From Microbacterium rhizomatis (lineage in GTDB: Bacteria; Actinomycetota; Actinomycetes; Actinomycetales; Microbacteriaceae): DNA of 64,000 bases. The position numbers and the translations under genes are program-made. The notes under the pieces were generated by a model. The model searched no databases. It had not been told where the DNA came from and saw nothing but the letters and a program-made list of their open reading frames with translations. Within the stretch, counting starts at the first letter, position 1, and every line of letters begins with the position of its first letter. Shown in pieces: positions 28,562 to 37,082 of the stretch. The stretch spans positions 62,001 to 126,000 of the forward strand of contig NZ_VYSA01000003.1 of NCBI RefSeq assembly GCF_008710745.1. Reading direction: 5' to 3'.

Positions 28562-28806
28562 ACCCAGCCCAGGTCGGCTTTCACCTGCGCCCAGGGGATG
28601 TTCGGACCTTCTTCCGCCATGGCGTCATCGAATGCGGCGACGTCTTCGGCGTCTTCGAGGGCTTCCATCATGCGTTCGTATTGGTCAGGGCTTACGACAA
28701 CCGCGGCACGGTGGCCGCGCCGTTCGATGAACACCGCCTCATTCTGCGAGCGAGCGATGACCTCCGAGAGGTGGTTGCGGGCGTCTGCGACACTGACCGT
28801 GGACAT
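28558..28806 (-). CDS. Phd/YefM-family antitoxin
   Basis: 82 residues from ATG 28806. The N-terminus STVSVADARNHLSEVIARSQNEAVFIERRGH is the Phd/YefM DNA-binding fold, and the acidic C-terminus binds toxin. The start is chosen because a -10 box TACAAT (28813-28818) lies 6 nt upstream. An upstream in-frame start at 28821 would fall inside the promoter. It is co-transcribed with the toxin and probably autorepressed. Confidence 0.92.
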   Translation of the reverse strand: MSTVSVADARNHLSEVIARSQNEAVFIERRGHRAAVVVSPDQYERMMEALEDAEDVAAFDDAMAEEGPNIPWAQVKADLGWV

Positions 28807-28812
28807 GGGGCA

Positions 28813-28841
28813 ATTGTACATCTCAGCGATTCAGATGTACA
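28813..28841 (-). promoter_or_regulatory. Promoter-operator of the toxin-antitoxin module
   Basis: A perfect inverted repeat, TGTACATCT and AGATGTACA (9-bp arms, 9-bp spacer, 28815-28841), spans a promoter with -35 TGTACA (28836-28841), a 17-bp spacer and -10 TACAAT (28813-28818). Each arm covers one promoter element, as expected for antitoxin autorepression. Confidence 0.75.
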
Positions 28842-28887
28842 CGCGTGAGCTAAGCCGTGCAACCGGGGCGCTGGCTAGAATTCGACG

Positions 28888-29508
28888 ATGAGCGCGCCTC
28901 CGTCGGAATCCTCTCGTGAACGGGGCAGCTACCCGAAGGGTGTTGCACGACGCCAGGAGATCCTCGACCGGGCGATCGAGGTGTTCGCCAAACGTGGCGC
29001 GCAGCGAACCAGTCTCCGGGCGATCGCACAAGAGGTCGGGGTCACGCACGCTGCCCTCACGCACTACTTCGGGTCACTGGAGGAGCTGCTCGTCGCCGTG
29101 TACCGGGAATCCGAGCTGAGGCTGGATGACAGTGCTCCGGCAGCGCCGCCGGACGAGAATCCCGCGGAGAGCATGCGCGTCTCCGCGGAGAAGAACCGCG
29201 AGATCCCGGGAATGGTGCAGCTCTACTCGACGCTCGTCGCAACGGCGTTGGAGGAGGGCCACTCGGCAGCGCAGGAGTTCGCCACCGCGCGATTCGCGCG
29301 TCTGCGCGCCGAGCTTGCGCAGCGCGTGCGGCACCTGCAGTCGGTCGGTGGTCTCCGCGAAGACCTCGACCCGGAGCTCGTCGCTGCTCTGATCATCGCC
29401 GCATCGGACGGTCTGCAGACCCAATGGCTCCTCGACCCGACGGTGGATCTCGAGGCCGGGCTCGGCATGCTCGGCGTGCTGATCGCGAAACCCCCCACTG
29501 GCCATTGA
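28888..29508 (+). CDS. TetR family regulator
   Basis: 206 residues with a typical N-terminal HTH (ILDRAIEVFAKRGAQRTSLRAIAQEVGVTH, then LTHYFGSLEELL) and a C-terminal helical domain. A -10 box TAGAAT (28876-28881) lies 6 nt before the ATG, so translation is probably leaderless. The isomerase and dehydrogenase genes lie 95 bp downstream on the same strand and are its likely targets. Confidence 0.92.
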   Translation: MSAPPSESSRERGSYPKGVARRQEILDRAIEVFAKRGAQRTSLRAIAQEVGVTHAALTHYFGSLEELLVAVYRESELRLDDSAPAAPPDENPAESMRVSAEKNREIPGMVQLYSTLVATALEEGHSAAQEFATARFARLRAELAQRVRHLQSVGGLREDLDPELVAALIIAASDGLQTQWLLDPTVDLEAGLGMLGVLIAKPPTGH

Positions 29509-29603
29509 CCGACGACGCGAAGTCTGCATAAACTTCCGGGTGGAGGTTTTCTGTTCCTCCCGGGCATGCGAGTGCTGCCTGCATCGACGACGAGAAGGTC
29601 ACC

Positions 29604-30443
29604 GTGGCCCTGCCTGAAGAATCCAAGCCCCTAGCATCCGTCCAGCTGTATACGCTCGCCTCGGCGTTCTCCGCCGATATGGGCGGATCGCTCGACAAGC
29701 TCGCCGCGATCGGCCTGAAGAACGTCGAGGCGTTCGATTTCGTTCGCCGCCCGAAAGAGATCCGCAGCGCTCTGGATGCTTCCGGACTGGCGTCCCCGAC
29801 CGGACACGCGCCCCTGCTCTCGGACGAGCTGTGGACGCCCGACGGCTCGATCCCCACTCCGGCACCCGAGGTCGTCTTCGAAGCGGCAGCGGAGGTGGGA
29901 ATCACCACGGTCATCGATCCGTTCGTCGCGCCGGATCGGTGGCTGACCCTCGAAGGTGTCACCGACATCGCCGATCGCCTCAACCGGCTGGTCGACGTCG
30001 CCGCCGGTTTCGGACTCAGCGTCGGATACCACAACCACGCGCAGGAGTTCGTCGCCGATTTCGACGGGCAGACCGCGTACGAGCGCTTCGTCGCACTCAC
30101 CGACCAGCGCGTCGCCATCGAGCTCGACCTGTACTGGGCACTGGTCGGTGGGCAGGACGGCGTCGGACTCGTCTCGCGGCTCGGCGACCGGCTCGTCGCG
30201 GTGCACGTGAAGGACGGCATCGCTCCCGCAGTGAACCCCTTCGGACCGGATGCCGGCGAGTTCGGCTCTGCGAGCCTGGACCAGCGCCGCCCGGGCCAGG
30301 GCGACGTACCGCTCGCCGACGCGCTGCGCGCAGCGACCGCGGTCACGTACGCGGTCATCGAGTACGACAACTGCCCCGGAGACGTGTTCGACGACATCGC
30401 GGCGAGCTACGCGTTCCTCACCGACGGCGGGTTCGTCCGATGA
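29604..30443 (+). CDS. Sugar phosphate isomerase/epimerase (xylose isomerase-like TIM barrel)
   Basis: 279 residues with the barrel pattern and metal-ligand regions VGYHNHAQEF and AIELDLYWALVGGQD. Enzymes of this family act on sugars or inositols; the substrate is unknown. GTG 29604 follows GAAGG at 5-7 nt. The stop overlaps the next start by 4 bp (ATGA), coupling it to an oxidoreductase. Confidence 0.9.
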   Translation: MALPEESKPLASVQLYTLASAFSADMGGSLDKLAAIGLKNVEAFDFVRRPKEIRSALDASGLASPTGHAPLLSDELWTPDGSIPTPAPEVVFEAAAEVGITTVIDPFVAPDRWLTLEGVTDIADRLNRLVDVAAGFGLSVGYHNHAQEFVADFDGQTAYERFVALTDQRVAIELDLYWALVGGQDGVGLVSRLGDRLVAVHVKDGIAPAVNPFGPDAGEFGSASLDQRRPGQGDVPLADALRAATAVTYAVIEYDNCPGDVFDDIAASYAFLTDGGFVR

Positions 30444-31564
30444 GCGCGGTGGGTGTCGGCATCGTCGGTGTCGGAGTCATCAGCGACACCTATCTGCAGA
30501 ACCTCTCGTCCTTCCCGGACGTCGAGGTCGTCATCCTCGGCGACCTGCTCGTCGATCGCGCGCGCGAGCAGGCGGAGAAGTACGGGGTGCCGGCGTACGG
30601 CACGGCCGAAGACGTGTTCGCGCACCCGGGCGTCGACCTCGTGATCAATCTGACGATCCCGGCCGCGCACATCGAGGTTTCCCGCGCCGCGATCGCGGCG
30701 GGCAAGCACGTCTGGACGGAGAAGCCGCTCGGCCTCGACCGTGACGCGGCAGCGCTCCTGCTCAGCGAGGCGGACGCCGCCGGACTCCGTGTCGGGTCGG
30801 CCCCCGACACGCTCCTCGGACCGGGCTTCCAGGCCGCGCGCCGCGCGATCGAGGAGGGCCGGATCGGCCGGCCCCTGTTCGCGCAGACGGTGTTCCAGAC
30901 GCAGGGGCCCGATCTCTGGCATCCGAACCCGGCGTTCCTCTTCGCGGAAGGTGCCGGCCCGCTGCTCGACATGGGTCCGTACTACTTCTCGGCACTCGTG
31001 AGCCTTTTCGGCGCGGTTGACCGAGTGTCGGCCTTCGGCACGAAGGCGAACGAGGTGCGCAGGATCCACACCGGCCCGAATGCCGGCGAGACCTTCCCGG
31101 TCGAGGTGCCCTCCACGATGCAGATCATCGCTGCCTTCGATTCGGGTGCGCAGTCGCAGAGCCTGCTCAGCTTCGATTCGGCACTCGAACGACACGGCAT
31201 CGTCGAGATCCACGGCACCGAGGGCTCGATCGTCATCCCCGACCCGAACCAGTTCGCCGGCCGTATCGCCGTGGTCGCCCCGCTGGGTGTCCTTCGCGAC
31301 GGGATGTCGTTCGAGCAGACGTGGATCGAGATCGAGCACGACGAGCTCGAGGTCGGTCGCGGGCTCGGGGCCCTCGACATGGTTCGTGCGATCGCGGAAG
31401 GGCGACCGCATGTCGCCTCGGGCGAGCTCGGATTCCACGTGCTGGACGTGCTGCTGTCGGCCGCCGAATCCGCGTCGAGCGGCGAGACGGTCAAGGTCCG
31501 CAGCACGGTCGCGCCCGTACCGCTGCTCCCGGAGGGATTCGACCCCTTCGCCTCGACTCTCTGA
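30440..31564 (+). CDS. Gfo/Idh/MocA-family oxidoreductase
   Basis: 374 residues. The Rossmann start VGVGIVGVGVISDTYLQNL is followed by VDLVINLTIPAAHIEVSRAAIAAGKHVWTEKPL, where EKP is the conserved catalytic lysine motif. The C-terminal half is the usual alpha/beta substrate domain. With the adjacent TIM-barrel isomerase it probably forms a pathway that oxidises and rearranges a sugar or polyol. Confidence 0.93.
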   Translation: MSAVGVGIVGVGVISDTYLQNLSSFPDVEVVILGDLLVDRAREQAEKYGVPAYGTAEDVFAHPGVDLVINLTIPAAHIEVSRAAIAAGKHVWTEKPLGLDRDAAALLLSEADAAGLRVGSAPDTLLGPGFQAARRAIEEGRIGRPLFAQTVFQTQGPDLWHPNPAFLFAEGAGPLLDMGPYYFSALVSLFGAVDRVSAFGTKANEVRRIHTGPNAGETFPVEVPSTMQIIAAFDSGAQSQSLLSFDSALERHGIVEIHGTEGSIVIPDPNQFAGRIAVVAPLGVLRDGMSFEQTWIEIEHDELEVGRGLGALDMVRAIAEGRPHVASGELGFHVLDVLLSAAESASSGETVKVRSTVAPVPLLPEGFDPFASTL

Positions 31565-31577
31565 GGTGAACGGTCGC

Positions 31578-31611
31578 AAGAGTCGGGGTCTTGGCCAAGA
31601 CCCCGACTCTT
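31578..31611. terminator. Bidirectional terminator
   Basis: A 34-nt perfect palindrome (arms AAGAGTCGGGGTCTTGG and its complement) between convergent genes. It ends at the stop codon of the lipid-kinase gene. Confidence 0.8.
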
Positions 31612-32552
31612 CAGCGCACGCGGATGGCGCCCGGTTGAATCGTCACGGCGAATGAGCTCGTCTCGCCGATCTCCTCGCCGTCGATCTCGAACGCCCGGGG
31701 GTCGGGGAGCGTGATCTCGAGCTTCTTCGCACGACCGTGATTGACGGAGTCGGTGCTCGTGGTCTCGGCCTCCTTGTTGAGGGCCTTCTTCAGGCCGTTG
31801 TCCCACACCATCGTCTTCAACGTCCCGACCCACTGACCCACGCCTTCGGCGCTCAACAGCAGATAGTCGAGTTCGCCGTCGGACGGGTCGGCGTCGGGAA
31901 GCAGGGTGATGCCGCCCTGCAGCATCCCGCAGTTGGCGATCAGCAGGGTGTGGCCCTCTTCGTCGCTGCCCGGTTCATCGTCTTTGACGATGTGGAACGG
32001 GACGATGTCGCTGGCGTCGAGGGCGCGACCGAGCGATTCGACGTAGGCGAGCCAGCCGGCCTTCGCCTTCAGGTCGTCATCGGTCTCGGCGATCATCTGC
32101 GCGTCGATACCGAAGCCGACCATCACCACGAACGCGTGGCGTTCTGTTGCGGCCTCCAACTGGACATCGACCCACCCCACATCGATGGAGAGGGGATCGC
32201 CGGTCAGCGCTCGCGCGAACGCCGCCGCGATGTCGTTGAGCGGGACGCCGAGGTTGCGGGCGAGGAGATTACCGGTGCCGAGCGGCACGATACCCAGATC
32301 GACGTTCGACCCGTCGTCTGCGAGCCGCTCCGCGACCGCCCGTACGGTTCCGTCCCCGCCGGCGACGACGAGCAGCTGAGCGCCGGCATCGATGGCGCGC
32401 TTGGCGACCGCCTGGCCCGCATCGTCGGCGCTGGTCTCCCACCACTGCACACGCGGTCCGGCCTCTCCATCGAGGGCTTTGGCGAGGCCTGTCTCGAGAG
32501 CCTCGCGGTCGGTCTTGGTCGGATTCCAGATGACGCCAACGTCCGTGAGCAT
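31611..32552 (-). CDS. Diacylglycerol/lipid kinase family protein
   Basis: 313 residues with GGDGT (65-69) and PLGTGNLLARNLGVP, the nucleotide-binding core of the DagK/YegS family, and the C-terminal beta domain (IANCGMLQGGITLLPDADPSDG). It phosphorylates a lipid, possibly diacylglycerol; the exact substrate cannot be read. ATG 32552 follows GAGG at 9 nt; longer in-frame starts exist up to 32765 but have no family homology in the added part. Confidence 0.9.
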   Translation of the reverse strand: MLTDVGVIWNPTKTDREALETGLAKALDGEAGPRVQWWETSADDAGQAVAKRAIDAGAQLLVVAGGDGTVRAVAERLADDGSNVDLGIVPLGTGNLLARNLGVPLNDIAAAFARALTGDPLSIDVGWVDVQLEAATERHAFVVMVGFGIDAQMIAETDDDLKAKAGWLAYVESLGRALDASDIVPFHIVKDDEPGSDEEGHTLLIANCGMLQGGITLLPDADPSDGELDYLLLSAEGVGQWVGTLKTMVWDNGLKKALNKEAETTSTDSVNHGRAKKLEITLPDPRAFEIDGEEIGETSSFAVTIQPGAIRVR

Positions 32553-32777
32553 GCGGATGTCCTCTTCCTGGGCCCGGATCACCCGTCGCCACTCCTGCGA
32601 CGATACTGAGCGCCGAGGACGAGCCCGATGGGGTTGACAGTGAGCCGAACGATTGCGGTTCGTCGACCAACGGTACAGCGCCGTCGCGGGTGGGGCCTCG
32701 ATTTGTCTACGACCTGCCCTGCGAATGCAGAGTGATGTACTATAACCGTAATATTCGATATGCAAGGGAGCTCACGC

Positions 32778-33335
32778 ATGAGGATGATGATCACCATCGG
32801 CGCAATCGCAGCAATGTTAACCGCGGGGGTAGGGGGTCCGGCTCTCGGCTCAGGCCTCGATTCCGAGCCAGAGCCCGCGTCGGTGGCAAGTCCGTACCCC
32901 GACGGTGGCGACAATCCCACTGATCCGGCTCTGGTGTACCCCTCGATTTCGAGCCTCCGTGCCGAGGGCAACGATCATGCGGTTTCGGCGACAGGAATCA
33001 GTCCAGCCGGGTGCTACGGCCAAACAGACATTCCTCACCCATCTGAGCTCATCTATGCGTCCGTGCATGGCCGCACGTATTGCGAGCTAGCACCAGTGCT
33101 GGAGTTGGGTGTGACCACGACACTCCAGAAGCTGGGATGGCTCTATTGGGAGTACGCGCTTGCCGACAAGAACATGAGCCAATACAGTCGCACCTCAAAT
33201 GACGCTCATCCTCACTGGCAGTGCAGTGGCTGGGGATCCCAGGCCTATCGGGGGACCTCGTTCCACTACTCGGTAGAGCCATCGGGGACGTACACCTCCA
33301 ACACGACGGGCTTGGAGCGGCGCTTCTCTTGCTGA
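32778..33335 (+). CDS. Secreted four-cysteine protein of unknown function
   Basis: 185 residues from ATG 32778, which follows GGGAG at 7 nt. A signal peptide (MRMMITIGAIAAMLTAGVGGPALG) is followed by a Ser/Pro/Asp-rich linker to about residue 55. The mature domain has four cysteines (about residues 76, 95, 153 and the very last residue) and many Trp and Tyr residues (LGWLYWEYALAD, HWQCSGWGSQAYRGTS). I have a weak recollection of similar cysteine spacing in unnamed actinobacterial secreted proteins. Base composition is less GC-rich than around it and a TTA codon occurs in the signal peptide, hinting at transfer. It overlaps the next gene. Confidence 0.7.
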   Translation: MRMMITIGAIAAMLTAGVGGPALGSGLDSEPEPASVASPYPDGGDNPTDPALVYPSISSLRAEGNDHAVSATGISPAGCYGQTDIPHPSELIYASVHGRTYCELAPVLELGVTTTLQKLGWLYWEYALADKNMSQYSRTSNDAHPHWQCSGWGSQAYRGTSFHYSVEPSGTYTSNTTGLERRFSC

Positions 33336-33895
33336 GGAAGGTAATCGTCATGGTCACGGTTGCCTTATTGTGCGCCGGTTGCACTCCGGAGGCATCGACG
33401 CAACGGCGAGAGGCTGGGCAACCGCTTTCCTCCTCTGCCCCGGTCCCATCGACACCGCCAAGCCTGCTCGTCAACAACGCGCCCATCGACCTCGCCTCAT
33501 ACGACTGGGTGATCGATGGAAAGAAAGAGAACTTCAGGGTGTCCGCGCAGGAGAACGATGCGACGCTGCAGGAGGTGGCCCTCGAGCAGAATGTTCCCGT
33601 AGTCATGACGATTCGGCCCGGGAGGATGCCAGATCAGTTGATCGTGAGCGCTTTCGACGAATTGGATGATCGGGGGATTCCTACCTCGAGCACTGGCAAA
33701 GAGTTCGACTGCAATCGCGGGCAGTGCGACGTGACTTCAGTATCCAGCGCGATGCTCACGTTCAGCGTGACCCTTCCACCAGAAACACGCGTCTTCGCTA
33801 CGCATGTTGGCTACTTCGACGCAACGGGGTTGGGTTCGGGGCGAGAGCCGGTCCTGCTATCTGCCTCCTGGGGTGTGCGGGTTGCACATGACTAG
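33329..33895 (+). CDS. Putative lipoprotein, unknown function
   Basis: 188 residues if TTG 33329 is used: LRKVIVMVTVALLCAGC gives a basic N-region, a hydrophobic core and a lipobox-like CAGC. ATG 33350 has a better ribosome site (AGGAAGG) but would leave no basic N-region. After the acylated cysteine comes a Ser/Thr/Pro-rich linker, then a domain from about 55 to 188 with two further cysteines (FDCNRGQC) and beta-strand pattern. It overlaps the secreted-protein gene and contains a TTA codon. Confidence 0.65.
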   Translation: MLRKVIVMVTVALLCAGCTPEASTQRREAGQPLSSSAPVPSTPPSLLVNNAPIDLASYDWVIDGKKENFRVSAQENDATLQEVALEQNVPVVMTIRPGRMPDQLIVSAFDELDDRGIPTSSTGKEFDCNRGQCDVTSVSSAMLTFSVTLPPETRVFATHVGYFDATGLGSGREPVLLSASWGVRVAHD

Positions 33896-33912
33896 CCGCG
33901 CCTCGAGCTGTC

Positions 33913-34551
33913 ATGTCAGTTGAAGACGCGAAATGGTTGCAGACGCCATCGCTCAGGCCGGCCGTCGTTGTCTCGGACTACGTCTCTGGATACTTCAAGG
34001 CGTATGTCAGGGTCATGAACCCAGCGACCGATCTGACGACAGGGAAGCCGACCAGTTGGTCTCGCGTCGCGGCAGGTCACAAATTGGTGGTTGACGGGAC
34101 GACGCAGTGGCATCAGATCGCACAGATTCTGCCGCCCGCCCAGTGGGAGCTGATCCTGCAGCCGGAGATGGGAACCATGAGCAGGGACACTGCGCGAGCG
34201 CTCGCTACCCACCTCCCCGGCGCACATGATGATCACATCATCGGTGCCGTGTGGGCAGGATATGCGGATGTTCCGGTCGGTCCGAGGATCTTCCTCAGCG
34301 GTGACCGCGAATACATCATCGTCGCGGGATCAATCGATGAGGTGCCTGGCGGATACCAGCCGCATGCATTCGAGCGCATCCCTCTGAGGTGGTGGCCGGG
34401 CGACCACGCGTGGTGCATCGGAAACGACATCTACGCGAGAAGCGTGTACGTCGGCGCAAGCCAGGACGTGGCAGACGCGATCCTGGCCGACTCGTCGCTG
34501 GAGGCGTATCCCGTGTCGCCTGACATGACCGTTCGCGCCGAGGATCTCTGA
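33913..34551 (+). CDS. Hypothetical cytoplasmic protein
   Basis: 212 residues, no signal peptide or membrane helix. Notable features are aromatic and His-rich segments (FERIPLRWWPGDHAWCIGNDIYA) and a conserved-looking WAGYADVPVGPRIFLSGDREY. No family recognised. It starts 17 nt after the lipoprotein stop on the same strand and has the same less GC-rich composition, so the three genes seem to have moved together. Confidence 0.6.
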   Translation: MSVEDAKWLQTPSLRPAVVVSDYVSGYFKAYVRVMNPATDLTTGKPTSWSRVAAGHKLVVDGTTQWHQIAQILPPAQWELILQPEMGTMSRDTARALATHLPGAHDDHIIGAVWAGYADVPVGPRIFLSGDREYIIVAGSIDEVPGGYQPHAFERIPLRWWPGDHAWCIGNDIYARSVYVGASQDVADAILADSSLEAYPVSPDMTVRAEDL

Positions 34552-34575
34552 AGTATTCGGGCTTGCTGTCGTGTC

Positions 34576-34597
34576 CCCTGCCCAATTCAGAGCAGGG
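34576..34597. terminator. Possible short terminator
   Basis: CCCTGC (34576-34581) and GCAGGG (34592-34597) are inverse repeats around 10 nt between two convergent genes. The stem is short and unsupported by a T run. Confidence 0.3.
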
Positions 34598-35866
34598 TCA
34601 GCCCGCTCGGTCGGCGAGCACCGCCCGGGCTGCGCGGTCGCCCGACACGAGCGCCCCCTGGATCGACGCGGTGTCGCGATAGTCGCCGGCGACGTAGACG
34701 CCGTCGCCGAGGTGGGCGGGACTCGTGGTGCGCAGCGGCGCCGGCTGCGCGGGCAGCGCGTCGGCGATGTCGTCGCGGCGCAGCAGCTCCCACCCGGCCG
34801 ATTCGGCTTCCCAGACCTCAGAGAGCTGGCGCCGGACGTCAGCCTCGCGCGCCGGGCCACCGGCATCCACTCCCTCACTTCTCGGCAGCAGGCACGTGGC
34901 CGCCACGAGGTGTCGCCCCGGGGGCGCATACGACGGGGCGCCGTTCGAGATCACGACGGTGTTGACGATCGGTCCGCGGCGCCTTCCGTCGACGGCCAGG
35001 AGAGCGGATGCTGTCGGTGCGGCGTCGGACGCGAACCACCACGTCTGCAGACCTTTCGTCGCCGGCGGGGAGATGTCGAGCAGGTCGGCGACGGCTCCGG
35101 GTCCGACGGCGACGATGACCGATCGCGCCCGCAGAGGGTCGGAGCCCGCGACGTCGACCTCGACGCCGTCCGTGCCGGCGCGAAGCCCGCACACCCGAGC
35201 GTCGAGGCGGATGTCGGCCCCCGCGACAGCGGCCACGCCCGCCAGTTGCGCGGGCAGGGCCCCGATCCCGTTCGCGGGAAGGCCGGGCGCACCGAGGGCG
35301 AACATGCGCATGAGGAGCCGGGTGAAGGCATCCGACGAGGTGCCGTCATCTTCGCCCAGCACCCCGGCGAGGAACGGCTCGAGAACCTCCGTGCGAAGCG
35401 GGCCGCGCAGGCCGATCCGTTCCCATTCCGCGCGGACGGCGCGATCGCCGCCGGCGATGACCGACCGAGGGCGCAGGAGCACGGGCGCGAGCCACCGCAC
35501 GAGCGCGGCGAGGTCCTTCGGAGTGATCAGTCCGCTCCGCAGGGTCGCCGGGATGCCGGCGGGAAGCCTCAGCGGGTGGGTGAGCTCAGCCGAACCGCGC
35601 TCGCGTCGGACGCGAACGCCGACGGGGAAGCGCTGCAGGTGCAGCTCCGCGACATCCACCCAGCGTGTGACCGCCGGGTACGCGGGATTCAGGATCTGGA
35701 ATCCGCGATCCAGGAGGAACCCGTCGACCGCGTCGGTGCGCTGGCGTCCGCCGACGACCTTCTCGGCCTCGAGCACGACCACGTCCCTGCCCGCCTCAGC
35801 CAGGCGGGCAGCGCTTCGCAAACCCGCCAGGCCGGCGCCGATGACGATCGTGTCGTGCGTGTCCAC
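34598..35866 (-). CDS. FAD-dependent oxidoreductase (amine oxidase/phytoene desaturase type)
   Basis: 422 residues. The dinucleotide motif IVIGAGLAGLRSAARLAEAGRDVVVLEAEK and VGGRQRT at the start, and YVAGDYRDTASIQGALVSGDRAAR at the end, mark the NAD(P)-binding FAD amine-oxidase-like family. Substrate unknown. The GTG start has TATCGT (35873-35878) 6 nt upstream and is probably leaderless. The upstream region holds a site almost identical to one beside the SorC and glpD genes. Confidence 0.88.
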   Translation of the reverse strand: MDTHDTIVIGAGLAGLRSAARLAEAGRDVVVLEAEKVVGGRQRTDAVDGFLLDRGFQILNPAYPAVTRWVDVAELHLQRFPVGVRVRRERGSAELTHPLRLPAGIPATLRSGLITPKDLAALVRWLAPVLLRPRSVIAGGDRAVRAEWERIGLRGPLRTEVLEPFLAGVLGEDDGTSSDAFTRLLMRMFALGAPGLPANGIGALPAQLAGVAAVAGADIRLDARVCGLRAGTDGVEVDVAGSDPLRARSVIVAVGPGAVADLLDISPPATKGLQTWWFASDAAPTASALLAVDGRRRGPIVNTVVISNGAPSYAPPGRHLVAATCLLPRSEGVDAGGPAREADVRRQLSEVWEAESAGWELLRRDDIADALPAQPAPLRTTSPAHLGDGVYVAGDYRDTASIQGALVSGDRAARAVLADRAG

Positions 35867-35986
35867 GCTCTCACGATAGGCGTCGGGCGCGGAGGGGGGT
35901 CGAGCGCAGACGAGCAGTGCAGAGTTCCGGTGCCCGGGACGATGCGCGATGCGCGTCGACACGTGCGAGGAGAGTCGCCACACACG

Positions 35987-36002
35987 TTGCAAAAATGTGC
36001 AG
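35987..36002. promoter_or_regulatory. SorC-type operator site upstream of FAD oxidoreductase
   Basis: TTGCAAAAATGTGCAG matches 15 of 16 bases of a site between the SorC and glpD genes (37020-37005, minus strand). It lies about 120 bp upstream of the oxidoreductase start, just past the SorC stop. Confidence 0.55.
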
Positions 36003-36005
36003 CTT

Positions 36006-36968
36006 TCAGCGACCCGATCGCAGGGTCGCGAGCGCGAGGTCTCGATCGACGATGAGGTCGGTGATCAGGCCGGCCGCGAGCGCACCGCCCAGTGCGGGGG
36101 ACTTGCCGGCGCCCGAAACGACGCACACGCGTCGGCGCGCGCGGCGCAGCACGGCGAACGACGGACCGCTCGCGCGATCGTTGAGGGGGATGCCGGTGAA
36201 CGACCCGTCTGCGCGGTAGAACACGGTGGCGACGTCGCCGACCACCCGTTCCGCTCGCAGCTGGCTGTAGTCGCTGCGCTCGAGGTATCCGCCCTGATAC
36301 ACGTGGCCGGGAGTGTTGGCGAAGGGCGACCCGATGCCGAAGACGGCGAGATCCAGGCGCGCGTGGAGGGCGAGGATCCGCCGCGTCGTGCGTTCGCGCC
36401 AGAACGCGTCGCGCGTGGCTGCGGCATCGAAGAAGGTCGGGACCGGGAACTGCTCGATGCGCGCGCCGAACGCCTCGCCGAATCGACGGAGCAGCTCGCT
36501 CGCGTAGGGCACGCCGCTGGTGTGGAAGTTGCCCGCGCCGTTGAGCTGGACCACGGTGGAGCCCGGTGTGGCCCGAGCGGGAAGATGCCGGCTCACCGCT
36601 TCCATCGTCGAGCCCCACGCGACGCCGATGACCGACTCGGGGGTGACGGCGTCGGCGATGACTCGCGCGGCCATCTCGGCGACGTGCTCCAGTGTCGCCT
36701 CGTCTCCGGAGCCCGGCGGGACAGCGGCGACGACGACCTTGATGCCCCACCGCTCTGAGAGGCGACGCTCGAGGGGCGCGATCTCGTCGGGGCTCGATGC
36801 GACGCGCACCTCGACCAGCCCGATGTCTCGCGCGTGCTGCAGCAGGCGCGAGACCGTCGACCGCGAGACGCCGAGACGATCGGCGATCTCCTCCATGCTG
36901 TGACCGCCTTCGAAGTGCAGGCGGGCGACATCCCACGCTGCGCGATCGCGACGGGCCGTAGAAGCCAC
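36006..36968 (-). CDS. SorC/DeoR-type sugar-binding transcriptional regulator
   Basis: 320 residues from GTG 36968, which follows GAGGAGG at 5 nt. The N-terminal HTH is MEEIADRLGVSRSTVSRLLQHAR and the remainder is the sugar-phosphate-binding isomerase-like domain (VIGVAWGSTMEAVSRHLP, VGDVATVFYRADGS). SorC regulators sense phosphorylated sugars. It is divergent from glpD, so a glycerol- or sugar-phosphate signal is likely. Confidence 0.92.
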   Translation of the reverse strand: MASTARRDRAAWDVARLHFEGGHSMEEIADRLGVSRSTVSRLLQHARDIGLVEVRVASSPDEIAPLERRLSERWGIKVVVAAVPPGSGDEATLEHVAEMAARVIADAVTPESVIGVAWGSTMEAVSRHLPARATPGSTVVQLNGAGNFHTSGVPYASELLRRFGEAFGARIEQFPVPTFFDAAATRDAFWRERTTRRILALHARLDLAVFGIGSPFANTPGHVYQGGYLERSDYSQLRAERVVGDVATVFYRADGSFTGIPLNDRASGPSFAVLRRARRRVCVVSGAGKSPALGGALAAGLITDLIVDRDLALATLRSGR

Positions 36969-37004
36969 TCCCACCTCCTCGTCGACCGTCAGGGGCCGAC
37001 GACC

Positions 37005-37032
37005 CTGCACATTATTGCAAAAGCGTGTGCAG
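37005..37032. promoter_or_regulatory. SorC operator between regulator and glpD
   Basis: CTGCACA (37005-37011) and TGTGCAG (37026-37032) form a perfect inverted repeat. Each arm is part of a TTGCA-N-TGTGCAG half-like element: TTGCAATAATGTGCAG on the minus strand (37020-37005) and TTGCAAAAGCGTGTGCAG on the plus strand (37015-37032). The site lies in the 114-bp divergent region. Confidence 0.6.
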
Positions 37033-37082
37033 CCCTGTCAAGGCGTGGCACTGTGGCGGAGTCGCCCGACCAGAGGAGCCCC

